Both the position numbers and the translations under genes were made by a program. A DNA stretch of 64,000 nucleotides from Leptodactylus fallax (taxonomy: Eukaryota > Chordata > Amphibia > Anura > Leptodactylidae), in assembly GCA_947044405.1 (NCBI GenBank), contig CAMRHE010000021.1, positions 9,532,501 through 9,596,500 on the forward strand, written 5' to 3'. Each line of letters begins with the position of its first letter. Position 1 is the stretch's first letter. The notes under the pieces were generated by a model, which made no database searches, was not told where the DNA came from, and was given only the letters and a program-made list of their open reading frames with translations. Shown here one piece after another: positions 21,816 through 31,960 of this stretch.

Positions 21816-22087
21816 AGCTCTTTCATCACTGGTGATATGGCACTCAACAACACTTGCTTGAGGAAGTTTTGGGAGAGAGGCAGGTTGGTGGAGGGGTCCA
21901 GAGTGTCGTCACCACTATCCACCTCTGAAGCAAGGTATTCCTTCTCTGATACAGACCTGCCGACAGCCATTTTGGCTTGTGCCGAAGCCTGTTTTTTTGT
22001 GAGGTAGTTATCCAGGTCCCCTTGGGGGTGTGATTGTTTAGGCAGGAGTTGAGGGTCTCGAGGCTGGCTACCGCCCACTTTCACCAT
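21779..22087 (-). pseudogene. Probable L1 ORF1 N-terminal remnant
   Basis: A short frame (from ATG at 22,087) with charged, low-hydrophobic composition and a helical C-terminal stretch (NFLKQVLLSAISPVMKELHT), as expected before the ORF1 coiled coil. It is cut by the Tc1 terminus at about 21,815. Identified mainly by position upstream of ORF2. Confidence 0.4.
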
Positions 22088-22099
22088 GGTTTAGGGAAT

Positions 22100-22609
22100 T
22101 GAGTATGACAAGTTCATTAGGTTGTGGTCTCGGACTGGAGTGAAGGCGTGAGTTGGTCATTTATAGAGGGAGCAGTCCAATAACCACCTTCCACCAAAGC
22201 TGCAGTTACAAAGTGCTGTTCTCTGCTGTATTATCAAGCCCTATTTCCTGGTGGGGAAAAGGAAGGGGAGAGGCCAGGTTGAAGGGGGAAGGGGGACAGG
22301 CGTCTAAAGGAACAATGACCAAGAGTGGCTTTGCTCTCTCGTAGTGAAGGTCTTGCTCAGAGAAAGTTACAGCTGGTGTAGAAACTGGGATGGGGGACCG
22401 CTAACAAAAAACATCTCCCAGTCTGTATGGGCCCAGAGTTCTTCCGCGGGGTAGGAGAAGGTGAGAAGCCCCTCTATTGTTGGAGTAGGGGTTCGGTACT
22501 CCCTTCACCCCACCACCACCCTTAAGGATTGTTTTTTTTTTCCCTCCACTTGGAATTCAGCCTGACCACAGCCAGGCTGAATATAGGCTACGGTCAGGCT
22601 GAATTCCCA
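22100..22609. other. GC-rich unassigned DNA ending in a perfect hairpin
   Basis: May include the L1 5' untranslated region. At 22,551-22,608 GGAATTCAGCCTGACC pairs exactly with GGTCAGGCTGAATTCC around a loop. The left stem and loop part (ATTCAGCCTGACCACAGCCA) recurs at 32,811-32,845. No gene. Confidence 0.45.
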
Positions 22610-22947
22610 GTAGCGGAAGAAAAAAAACAATTCTCAGGCTCAGTGGTATTCTCAGCAGATGCCCAAAACTTATAAAAACATTTTTCCCGTACAGTGAATG
22701 CCATAGCGGAAAAAAAAAAAACATCAAAAGTGCCGAACCCCCATTTTTTCGCTGTTTTGCCTCTGATAGAAAATTTGAATAAAAGATGGTCAAAGCAATA
22801 GACATTCCCCAAAATGATATAACTAAAACGTACACCTGGCCCTGCAAAACAAAGGGCCCTATGCATCCCCGTACATGGAAATATAAAAAAAAGTTACGAG
22901 TTTCAGAATATGGTGACTTTAAAAAAAAAAAATGTTTTAGATCTTTG
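22610..22947 (+). repeat. Dispersed repeat family A, copy 2, left part
   Basis: Carries the shared motifs GCAATAGACATTCCCCAAAA and CATCCCCGTACATGG of the copy at 49,560-50,290. It is split by the piggyBac at 22,952-27,110 and continues at 27,115. Confidence 0.75.
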
Positions 22948-23317
22948 TTAACACTAGAAGTCCCAGAGAGGGGTCATTTAACATTTCTACCTTTGGAACC
23001 CAGAGACGGGTCGAATGACCTGAAGGATTTTATCTAACATCCTATAATCACCGTCTTTTGTTCTGTAATTAAGGCCATTACTGTCACACCACAGGAGGTT
23101 GTTGTTTTCCATTGAGTTTAGCCATTTAGTGTCTAGTTAGTTCTATTCAGTTTATTGTATTTGATAATATAAAGACTATACATATTGTATTAAGTTTAGT
23201 TTTATTTGAGCAAAAAAGCACTGAAACAATTAATCATTTTTTATATATTTTAAATAGAATTAGAAATTTTAGAGCAAGGTACAGCTGTGAGTAATGACCA
23301 GAAGCATTTGTCTAAGG

Positions 23318-25414
23318 CAGGGGTAGGCAACCTTTTTTGTTCGGCGTGCCGATTTTAATAAAAAAATCAAAGATGAGGTACTCGGAGTGCCGGTCAATAA
23401 TTGTAAGTCTGACGACCCCTAAACTAAAGTCATATACTACAAACCATAACACAGAAGTGCTGCCACCAGATGCTTTAGGACACATGCGTTTACTGCTATT
23501 TCCTGGGACACTCCTGTACTTTCTGATTAGAAGCAATGAAAGTCCATGTGCAGCCCCCAATTAGTGGTAAATTTATTGTGTCCAGGAGCCCCGTATGGCG
23601 GCATCCTTATGGTGAATACACACTATGTATCTGGATGCAGCTATATTTGGAACTTTTTCATTCAATGTAAAACTGGTGCATTTTTGCACAAAAAAAAAAC
23701 AAAGCCGGAGTTTTCTGTGCAAAAACACATCCTTAATATAGAAAACACACCGTTATACAGAATAATGTCCCATAGTGGTCCCTGCACACGGTATTATGTC
23801 CCATAGCGGCCCCTTCAACATGGTATATGTCCCATAGCTGCCTCTGCACACGGCATTTGTCCCATAGCTGCCTCTGCACACAGTATTTGTCCCATAGCAG
23901 TCCCTGCACACAGTATTTGTCCCATAGCGGCCCCTGCACACAGCAATATGTCCCATAACGGCCCCTACACACCGTATATGTCCCATAGCAGACCCTGCAC
24001 ACGGTATATGTCCCATAGCGACCCCTGCACACGGTATTATGCTCTATAGTGGCCCCTGCACACGGTATTATGTCCCATAGCAGCCTCTGCACACGGTATT
24101 TGTCCCATAGCGGCCCCTGCACACGGTATTATGTCCCATAGCGGCCCCTACACACAGTATTTGTCCCATAGCTGCCCCTGCACACAGTATTTGTCCCATA
24201 GCGGCCCCTGCACACGGTATTATGCTCCATAGTGGCCTCTGCACACGGTATTATGTCCCATAGCGTCCTCTGCACACGGTATTTGTCCCATAGCGGCCCC
24301 TGCACACGGTATTATGTCCCATAGCGGCCCCTACACACGGTATTTGTCCCATAGCTGCCCCTGCACACAGTATTTGTCCCATAGCGGCCCCTGCACACGG
24401 TATATGTCCCATAGCGGCCCCTGCACATGGTATTATGCTCCATAGTGGCCCCTGCACACGGTATATGTCCCATAGCGGCCCCTGCACACGGTATATGTCC
24501 CATAGTGGTCCCTGCACACGGTATTATGCTCTATAGTGGCCCCTGCACATGGTATTATGCTTCATAGTGGCCCCTGCACACGGTATATGTCCCATAGTGG
24601 TCCCTGCATACGGTATTATGCTCTATAGTGGCCCCTGCACACGGTATTATGCTCCATAGTGGCCCCTGCACACGGTATATGTCCCATAGTGGCCCCTGCA
24701 CACGGTATATGTCCCATAGTGGCCCCTGCACACGGTATATGTCCCATAGCGGTCCCTGCACACAGTATTATGTCCCATAGTGGCCCCTGCACACGGTATT
24801 ATGCTCCATAGTGGCCCCTGCACACGGTATATGTCCCATAGTGGACCGTGCACACGGTATTATGCTCTATAGTGGCCCCTGCACACGGTATTATGCTCCA
24901 TAGTGGCCCCTGCACACGGTATATGTCCCATAGTGGCCCCTGCACATGGTATATGTCCCATAGTGGCCCCTGCACACGGTATATGTCCCATAGTGGCCCC
25001 TGCACACGGTATATGTCCCATAGTGGCCCCTGCACACGGTAAATGTCCCATAGTGGCCCCTGCACACGGTATATTCCCATAGTGGCCCCTGCACACGGTA
25101 TATGTCCCATAGTGGTCTCTGCACACGGTATTATGCTCTATAGTGGCCCCTGCAGGCAGAAGCGCCCGAAGAGTACAGAGCGGCTGCGGAGCGTGGAATA
25201 GTGAGTACATTGTTTTTTATGTTTGATCATCTCCCCGGGGGCTCCGCTTATTATACTCGGGGGTCTGAAGAGATCCCACAGTATAATAATAGCAGTTTCG
25301 TTTCGGCCGTGTTTGGTCCGATCGAAACTGCTGGGTGAGGAGTCCGCTGCCGTGCCAGGGGAATAAGCCTCGCGTGCCAAGAGTGGCACGCGTGACATAG
25401 GTTGCCGACCCCTG
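23318..25414. mobile_element. Non-autonomous hAT element with minisatellite, copy 2
   Basis: Same termini as copy 1 and the same 8-bp duplication (GTCTAAGG, 23,310-23,317 and 25,415-25,422, the complement of CCTTAGAC). It is therefore the same ancestral insertion carried along by piggyBac transposition. It is 2,097 bp against 2,066 bp in copy 1. Confidence 0.93.
23764..25155. repeat. 30/31-bp minisatellite array, copy 2
   Basis: Inverse complement of the unit at 7,857-9,213, in the same overall order of variants. It differs by local gains and losses, for example three consecutive 30-bp ATATGTCCCATAGTGG units at about 24,665-24,750 where copy 1 has one. Net difference is about one unit. Confidence 0.95.
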
Positions 25415-25920
25415 GTCTAAGGCCTCAAGCACACTAGCGAAAAAAAATTGCGCGAAAATCGCATCGCAATGCGATGCAATTTTTTTCTGCGATTTGCCAA
25501 TGTATTTCAATGGCACCAAGCACACCTGCGATTTTTTTTCGTGCGATTTTTTTCATAGGTGCGATTTTCCTGCGATTTTTTTTTTTTTGTGCGATTTTTT
25601 TCGTGCGAAAAAATCCCAGAGGAGTGATCTATATGACCAATGGGACAGATCACAAAAATATCGCAAGTAGCTGTGATTTTTTTTGCGATTTTTTTTTTTT
25701 TTTTTTTTTTTTCTGCACCCATTGACTTGAATCTAAATATACAATAATGTAAATATACAAAAGAACAACTGTTATTTGTTTCTATGCTTTTTATTTTTGT
25801 TATGAAAATAATAAAAAAAATACAAGGAATAAAACAATTCCACACATATTTACAATAGGCTGCTGTGGGGGGCTGCGTGTGTGTGTGTGAGTGGCATGTC
25901 CTTCTTGTGTGACTAGCATT

Positions 25921-26781
25921 TCAGCACTCACTCAGCAGTCTGTCTGCACTGTTGGAACATACCTGGCACTGCCTGGGTATGTCCCTGGTACATTTGCCAC
26001 ACGTGTATTTGTAGCAGTAAACACATCTCTCAGTTGCACAATTGTTCGTGCATCGATGGTTAACCTGACACTTCGCCCTTTTGCCAGGGCTGGGTGTGGA
26101 AGGTTGTTGCCGAAGGAGTTTCTCCTTGCGTGCCTTCTTTTCAGTCACATGAGAGCCACCTAACTCTTTTGCAAGCTCAACCAGGAAGTCCACCCGTCTC
26201 TCCTGCACCCCAGTGCATGCCTGATAAAGAACATGAGCATTCAGTGCTGCCATGTCAATCATGTTGTAGAACACGGCGAATGGCCATCTCCGTGTTCCTG
26301 CATGCAGGCTGTACTCCCGCACCATTTGGTCCATTACATCCACACCGCACTTTGTGTGGTTGTATTGTGTGACCGTGTTTGGCTTCCTTTTGTTGGTATC
26401 CTTAGTCTCAACCACGCTGTGCATGCTGCTGAGAATGTAGACGGCCTTCTTTCGTTTGGGTGCATACACTGTCAGTGTGGCATCAGTGGTTGAAAACACC
26501 TGAGTGGTGAATTCAGTGCGGTCCATCTGTCTAGCGGATTGAGGAATTTCCCGGCGACTCTTGTTGACTGTGCCGAGGATAGTGGTTTTCTGGCTAAGCA
26601 GTCATTGTGCAAGTGACAATGATGTAAAGAAATTGTTCGTGGTTACAGTTCTGCCCTTGTCCATGAATGATTCCATCAGCCTCATCACTACAGTTTCGGA
26701 CAGTCTCTCCCCGCTGGGACGACTGGGGTCCTTGCCAAGATATGGGAGGACATTACAGATGTACTTTGATTTCAAGTCGCA
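25921..26781 (-). pseudogene. piggyBac transposase, C-terminal half, copy 2
   Basis: Same as 6,226-7,088 but without the C-run frameshift, so KDPSRPSGERLSETVVMR reads through in one frame. It shares with copy 1 the Asp-to-Asn change (VTTNNFF) and the in-frame TGA after LSLAQ. These two lesions predate the split of the copies. The open portion is 201 codons from 26,526 to 25,921, with CGVDVMDQM and the Cys/His zinc domain. Not functional. Confidence 0.88.
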
Positions 26782-27114
26782 GACTACTTTGAGAAGCAGT
26801 CACATCCCCCACAGCACAAAAGGCTGCATGCAAATTTGCTAAGGTGTTAGCAAATATTCCCAGCACAACAATGCAGCTGGGGGGTGGGCAGACACTCAGG
26901 AGCAGCTTACATTCTTTTCTTTACACTCTCTTACAAGACCTGTGGTGGATCAACACAATTCCCCCCTGCAGATTCCTCAGACAATGGCCACATTTACAAA
27001 TGAAAGGAAATGCTAATTGGAGCCATCAGAGTTGTCAGTTTGGACTAAGGGTCATTTGACCCTCTTTCAGGACTTGAAGGGGGAGCTCGAAATTTCTGGG
27101 ACTTCTAGTGTTAA

Positions 27115-27375
27115 AGGATTAAAATGTGAATAAAACTATATAAGTTTAGTATCCTCGGAATTGTACAGAAACATAGAATACAGGTGACATGTCATTTTGG
27201 CTGCAGAGTGAACACTGTAAAAACAAAGCCCATAAGAAAGTCGCAGAAATGCACTTTTTCTTCAATTCCTCCCAATTCTGAATTTTTTTCCAGCTTCCCA
27301 GTACATTGTACAGAATAATAAATGGTACCATTATTATGGTACCATAAACCTTTTAAAGTTTAAATAAGCTGGGGG
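27115..27375 (+). repeat. Dispersed repeat family A, copy 2, right part
   Basis: Continues the repeat from 22,947: GACATGTCATTTTGGCTGCA, AATGCACTTTTTCTTCAATT and CAGTACATTGTACAGAATAA match 49,990-50,150. Confidence 0.75.
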
Positions 27376-27627
27376 CAGTGAAAAAAATAAAAGAAAATTA
27401 CATACTCACCTGACCCTTGTGCTCCAATGTCTCCCACTGTGGTCTGGTTCTGCTGCTCCGGTGTTTTCTTCTGGCGGAAGTCCCTGCCACACATGACCGC
27501 TGAGGTCGCTGACATGGGACGTCACAGTGCTGTGGGGAAGAAAACACCGGAGCAGCAGGACTGGACCATGCTGGGAGACACCGGAGTACCTTCCCCAGCC
27601 TCATATTAAAAAAATGGTTAGCCCGGA
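27376..27627. repeat. Foldback MITE, left part, interrupted by an LTR element
   Basis: Contains a long imperfect hairpin (CTGCTGCTCCGGTGTTTTCTTC at 27,449 paired with GAAGAAAACACCGGAGCAGCAG at 27,537). It ends GTTAGCCCGGA; its right end CCGGACAACTCCTTTAA lies at 31,961-31,977 beyond the LTR element. Belongs to the TTAAAGGGGTT-ended family. Confidence 0.75.
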
Positions 27628-28576
27628 TTTGAAAGATCCTCAGTGCGCCAACACCGCTGTGGCCACCCCTGAGTTGTCTTTCATATAAAAACCACACTCA
27701 CCGCCAGTGAATGTCGGGTTCACCAGATAAATACAAGACAAGCTTTCTAAATTTTATATATTTATTAACCCCTAAATGGGTCTGTATTAACATCTAACAT
27801 ATACAGTTCAGAACAGATATGCAGATATATGCAAGCATTAACAGTTACTAGTTACAAGATACAGTACAAATAAAATAAAAGGGATAAAGGTGAAATAGTT
27901 ACTTTACCACACATGTCCTTGATGTGGTTCTGTAGTCCAACACTCACACATGCTCTGTCATGTGTGAATAACCAGTGGAGGCTGTTTAGCATGTGGCATT
28001 AATACAATAATCCAGCCTGCATGCTCTCATCACAGTCTCTCAGCATTAGTTCCTCTGTAATCTCTCTCAGTCTCTTGTAGGCTCATCATCGTCAGCAGCA
28101 GCATTCCAACCTGCCTGCTCATAGTAGCATCTCAGTCAAAGTCTGTAATATCCTGTAGTCTGTGATGGTCTGTGTCAACTCCATAGCATAATCTCCTCCC
28201 ATTGCCTCTTACCTCATCTTTTATACCATTTATGCCACCTCCCAGAATGAGGTCACCGGCAACAGCAAGTCTGATGAGTTAATGCAATCAAGTCCAGATC
28301 TTTTGTATAGAGCTGAGACCAAGTGGATTGATACAATGTTATCAGCCAGGTCTGATCAACAGCCCAGGCTTGAACAATGCACTATTGTTTCTTTGATCAC
28401 TCAGGGCTGTATAGGAATACAATGGAGCCCTATTGTTCCAGTGCTGCTACTACTGCCAATATACACCTAGGCTATGGCGGCGCACCTTATGAGTAAATGG
28501 AACTAGAGAGAAATACACTACCCAGAGACCAAAATACATTCCTTAGTTATAGCCACACTTAAGCAGAATCATCACA
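27628..28576 (-). repeat. 3' long terminal repeat
   Basis: 949 bp; begins TGTGATGATTCTGC on the minus strand. Its outer end reads CTTTCAAA, one substitution from the expected CA terminus. A short open frame (28,282-28,470) is duplicated in the other LTR and is not a gene. Confidence 0.9.
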
Positions 28577-28587
28577 CCTCCCCCTTT
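28577..28587 (-). promoter_or_regulatory. Polypurine tract
   Basis: AAAGGGGGAGG on the minus strand, abutting the 3' LTR, the expected start site of plus-strand DNA synthesis. Confidence 0.8.
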
Positions 28588-28676
28588 AGATGGGGCTTGC
28601 AGGAAGTAGGGGCCTACGCCCCTTTTCTGAAAGCACCTCCGCCTCCAGCTTCTCAGGCTCTGGCCGCAAGGCTCGC

Positions 28677-29789
28677 TCACCTACCCCCGGGGTCCCAGCA
28701 GATTCGGGCCTTGTCAGACTCCAAGGGTGGTTGAGCGCCACGCGCCTTCAATATGTCCAGACTAGGGTCAGCTTGGACAGCATCTCTGAACTCTTGGCTG
28801 GAGTGAGACAAAAGAGATGTGCATGTTACATAGCTGCCAGCCCCTTCTGTCTCTCTAGTCTGACTAGGGACACTTCTAAGGCCCAGGCTCTGAGCCACGT
28901 ACACTTGGCTACCTCCTGCCTGTTCTGGGTCCGCTTTCTGAGTGCAGGCATCCCGTAGCTTTACACTCATGACCTCAGGCCCTTGGGAAACCATTCCAGA
29001 GATCCCATCCCGGCAATCTCTGCGCTCCTGGCTACCCTTGGCCTGCTCTCTCAGGGTCTTCCCCACACTAGCCGCTAGTTGGGAGAGTTCTAGGGGATTC
29101 TGCACCTCCCCCTTTGCTTCCAAACCTACATCCTGTTCCTCCTGTACTTGGGTGGGTGATGGTGATACCTTGGGCAAATGACTGAGATCATACTTCCCCA
29201 AAACATCCCCCCACAATACATTGACAGGTAATACATTGGACATACCCTCTTCTTGGATCACATCTCCAGTACCCCATGCCATCTGCACTTGGGCCATGGG
29301 CACTCCTGGAGTAGAACTGGACAGAAGAGACGTGTATGTCTCATACCGGCCGGACTCCTCTGGCTTGAAGGGAGTGAGGCTAGTCATGGCGGTCTCAGCA
29401 CCGACTCCAGGTGGTGTAGGCAACGGTTCAAGGGTCGGAACGCCCTCCACCCTTGTAGCACTCTGGCTGCGGGCTAACACCGCACTACCAGCAGTCCGTC
29501 CCTCACCTGGATCAGCCATGAGATCCACATAGCCTACCTGACTACCTGGCACATGGTCAGCAGTTGGGTGCTCATCGGATGCACTGGGCGAAATAGTAGA
29601 AGTCGCTTCCAGTGACTCAGAAGAGCTACCCTGTACACTTTCACAACAAGCATTGGCAATTACATTGACAGTACCTTCATTAGCAATTGTTAATTCACAT
29701 CGGGCCTCAATGAGATCTGCAGTAGACATGTTAACAAGCTGGGAGGGCGACGCCCCCGTAGATGTGGGTGTGTCTACAGACAATCTCAT
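28677..29789 (-). CDS. Second frame of the LTR element, protease/linker-like, no polymerase
   Basis: A 370-codon frame overlapping the end of gag by 59 bp in another phase, so it could be reached by frameshifting or by a lost fusion. Composition is Ser/Thr/Pro/Glu-rich. It contains MSNVLPVNVLWGDVLGKYDL, which echoes the PANVLLGSDLG motif of the gag frame and suggests an internal duplication. It ends QADPSLDILKARGAQPPLES...CWDPGGR, resembling the linker that precedes the integrase zinc region in gypsy polyproteins, and then stops close to the polypurine tract. Polymerase domains are deleted. Function unknown. Confidence 0.55.
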   Translation of the reverse strand: MRLSVDTPTSTGASPSQLVNMSTADLIEARCELTIANEGTVNVIANACCESVQGSSSESLEATSTISPSASDEHPTADHVPGSQVGYVDLMADPGEGRTAGSAVLARSQSATRVEGVPTLEPLPTPPGVGAETAMTSLTPFKPEESGRYETYTSLLSSSTPGVPMAQVQMAWGTGDVIQEEGMSNVLPVNVLWGDVLGKYDLSHLPKVSPSPTQVQEEQDVGLEAKGEVQNPLELSQLAASVGKTLREQAKGSQERRDCRDGISGMVSQGPEVMSVKLRDACTQKADPEQAGGSQVYVAQSLGLRSVPSQTRETEGAGSYVTCTSLLSHSSQEFRDAVQADPSLDILKARGAQPPLESDKARICWDPGGR

Positions 29790-30837
29790 TGGCTCCTAGC
29801 ATGGGGGTGAACAAAGCATCAATAACATTTTTGCTGAGCTGGGTTGCAGGAAGTTCAGTTGCATCTTCCATGCTCTCAGCTGAAGGCAACTCGTTAGCAT
29901 TTACATTGACTGCCATGGGAAGTATCTCAGAGGGGGGGTTACGGGCCCTCTCTGCAGATATGACAGACACCTTATCAGCATTAATCATAGACAGTTTATC
30001 ACAGTAAGCTGGGGCGCTCCCCACCCCATATTGGGACATCTTAGGTCCTAAATCACTTCCCAACAGTACATTAGCAGGCAAATCAGTCAATAGTCCCACA
30101 GTCCGCATTCCTTTTCCTGCACCCCCGTCCAGACACACAGATGGGCCACCTGCTGTGGCTTGGGAAGCAGGGAAGTTCTCAGGGTGGTTGGGGCACTCCT
30201 CCTTGAAATGTCCTGTCTGGTTACAGGCATGGCCCCGCCGCACCTCCCCTTGGGTTTTGGGGAAGGTCACTAGGGTGCCCAGAGTTCTTGGGACAGGGGA
30301 GGGACCACCCGGGGCATAGTTGGTCTCACCCGACCTGACGACAGACGGCTGTGGTGAACTCTGGCCTGGCTTCTCCTTCCAACTTGAGAGTCTCTGCAGG
30401 GTTGTTGGAGTTTGCACATGGGCGGTTTGTGCTCGCTGGGAGAGCTCCATCCTTTTGAGCTCAAGCTGAAACTGCCATTCTCGTTCTGCAGCTTCACGAA
30501 CTGCCTGCCGTGTTGCTGCCTCACGTTCTCGTTCTACAACTTCCTGAAAACGGCACATCACCTGCAGGTATAGGTTAGGGTCACTGGTGCCTATTTGCTG
30601 CAGGGCCATTTGCCAGTATGAAGCCATTCCCCCGACAACGATGGGGCTACTGGTTCCTCCTGGTGAAGTAATCCTTGGGACCGGGCTGCTTGCTGCACTT
30701 CCTGACCTAGTCCCAAAATCCGGACTCTGCTCGATTCTCTGCATGGCTGTGGCTGCCTCCATTTCAGCCATACGCTCAGGATCTCCAAAAGCCTGGTTCA
30801 GCAGTTCTGGGGCTCTGCTTCTGAGCCCACTAGCCAT
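29731..30837 (-). CDS. gag: Gag-like protein with zinc knuckle and protease-like tail
   Basis: About 368 codons from ATG 30,837 (MASGLRSRAPELL). An upstream in-frame ATG at 30,900 would add a hydrophobic 21-residue leader, probably not used. Residues 100-165 form a charged helical, probably coiled-coil segment (VVEREREAATRQAVREAAER). A CCHC knuckle near residue 200 (GHACNQTGHFKEEC) has Gly where the first Cys is expected. Then comes a stretch like the C-terminal part of a retropepsin (VGLLTDLPANVLLGSDLG), but the catalytic DS/TG box is missing. The role inferred is packaging of element RNA. The frame is intact, yet the knuckle change may weaken RNA binding. Confidence 0.7.
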   Translation of the reverse strand: MASGLRSRAPELLNQAFGDPERMAEMEAATAMQRIEQSPDFGTRSGSAASSPVPRITSPGGTSSPIVVGGMASYWQMALQQIGTSDPNLYLQVMCRFQEVVEREREAATRQAVREAAEREWQFQLELKRMELSQRAQTAHVQTPTTLQRLSSWKEKPGQSSPQPSVVRSGETNYAPGGPSPVPRTLGTLVTFPKTQGEVRRGHACNQTGHFKEECPNHPENFPASQATAGGPSVCLDGGAGKGMRTVGLLTDLPANVLLGSDLGPKMSQYGVGSAPAYCDKLSMINADKVSVISAERARNPPSEILPMAVNVNANELPSAESMEDATELPATQLSKNVIDALFTPMLGANEIVCRHTHIYGGVALPAC

Positions 30838-31022
30838 CCACTGGTATTTGCCAAATAAAAGATAGGATAGAATACAAAGAATAAGGGAGGGGAACAGCAC
30901 TGTATCAAACTTTCACTGTATCTTAATGCTTGCTTTAATACCGAGCTTGTCTTATAGGATTACCATAATCCCCAACATGTGAGTGATAAAGGTCACCAAC
31001 ACACGCCGTTTATCCTAAGATC

Positions 31023-31040
31023 CCACCACGCTGCCACCAA
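31023..31040 (-). promoter_or_regulatory. Primer-binding site
   Basis: Directly inside the 5' LTR the minus strand reads TTGGTGGCAGCGTGGTGG, which resembles the tRNA-primer site of vertebrate Ty3/gypsy elements (TTGGTGGCAGCG). The primer tRNA is not identified. Confidence 0.65.
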
Positions 31041-31960
31041 TGTGAAAGATCCTCAGTGCGCCAACACCGCTGTGGCCACCCCTGAGTCTTCTTTCATATA
31101 AAAACCACACTCACCGCCAGTGAATGTCGGGTTCACCAGATAAATACAAGACAAGCTTTCTAAATTTTATATATTTATTAACCCCTAAATGGGTCTGTAT
31201 TAACATCTAACATATACAGTTCAGAACAGATATGCAGATATATGCAAGCATTAACAGTTACTAGTTACAAGATACAGTACAAATAAAATAAAAGGGATAA
31301 AGGTGAAATAGTTACTTTACCACACATGTCCTTGATGTGGTTCTGTAGTCCAACACCCACACACGCTCTGTCATGTGTGAATAACCAGTGGAGGCTGTTT
31401 AGCATGTGGCATTAATACAATAATCCAGCCTGCATGCTCTCATCACAGTCTCTCAGCATTAGTCCCTCTGTAATCTCTCTCAGTCTCTTGTAGGCTCATC
31501 ATCGTCAGCAGCAGCATTCCAACCTGTCTGCTCATAGTAGCATCTCAGTCAAAGTCTGTAATATCCTGTAGTCTGTGATGGTCTGAGTCAACTCCATAGC
31601 ATAATCTCCTCCCACAGACCTCTTGCCTCATCTTTTATACCCTTTATGCCACCTCCCAGAATGAGGTCACCGGCAACAGCAAGTCTGATGAGTTAATGCA
31701 ATCAAGTCCAGATCTTTTGTATAGAGCTGAGACCAAGTGGATTGATACAATGTTATCAGCCAGGTCTGATCAACAGCCCAGGCTTGAACAATGCACTATT
31801 GTTTCTTTGATCACTCAGGGCTGTATAGGAATACAATGGAGCCCTATTGTTCCAGTGCTGCTACTACTGCCAATATACACCTAGGCTATGAGAGAAATAC
31901 GCTACCCAGAGACCAAAATACATTCCTGAGTTATAGCCACACTTAAGCAGAATCATCACA
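31041..31960 (-). repeat. 5' long terminal repeat
   Basis: 920 bp; on the minus strand it begins TGTGATGATTCTGC and ends CTTTCACA, the canonical TG...CA ends. It lacks the 27-29-bp segment present at 28,468-28,497 in the other LTR. Confidence 0.9.

Larger units (their letters stand above)
17100..22090 (-). mobile_element. L1-clade LINE, decayed and interrupted
   Basis: Reading right to left: an ORF1-like N-terminal frame (22,087-21,779), a Tc1 fragment, an endonuclease region (20,930-20,429), reverse transcriptase blocks (20,106-18,925), a C-terminal region (18,836-17,690) and a 3' end near 17,100 in T-rich DNA. Most of ORF1 and the N-terminus of the endonuclease are missing. Frameshifts, stops and a damaged active site make it inactive. 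The block order and motifs fit the vertebrate L1 clade better than CR1. Confidence 0.8.
22952..27110 (-). mobile_element. piggyBac-family element, copy 2 (inverted twin of copy 1)
   Basis: Flanked by TTAA at 22,948-22,951 and 27,111-27,114, with the same 15-bp ends as copy 1. The whole content of copy 1 is present in inverse orientation, including the hAT, its 8-bp duplication and the minisatellite. Outside the array the two are nearly identical. The flanks differ: dispersed repeat family A here, the Penelope subunit for copy 1. This shows transposition, not a simple inverted duplication. Confidence 0.95.
27628..31960 (-). mobile_element. Young gag-only Ty3/gypsy-type LTR retrotransposon
   Basis: Two long direct repeats flank a 2.46-kb internal region. 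A 5-bp duplication CCGGA is at 27,623-27,627 and 31,961-31,965. In the element's sense (minus strand) the order is 5' LTR (31,960-31,041), primer-binding site, gag, a second frame, polypurine tract, 3' LTR (28,576-27,628). No reverse transcriptase, RNase H or integrase is present, so it depends on a partner element. LTRs differ by roughly fifteen substitutions plus a 27-29-bp indel, so insertion is recent relative to its neighbours. The Ty3/gypsy call rests on the primer-site sequence and gag style. Confidence 0.88.

Noticed and set aside
5893..27114. Large inverted segmental duplication joining 5.9-10.0 kb and 22.95-27.1 kb
   Set aside because: Similarity stops exactly at TTAA on both sides and the flanks are unrelated, which is the mark of transposition.
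28282..28470. Small gene duplicated at 28,282 and 31,696
   Set aside because: Both copies are the same segment of the two LTRs.
30837..30900. Signal peptide on the gag frame (MLFPSLILCILSYLL)
   Set aside because: It precedes the likely start MASGLRSR and lies in leader sequence; hydrophobic chance extension.
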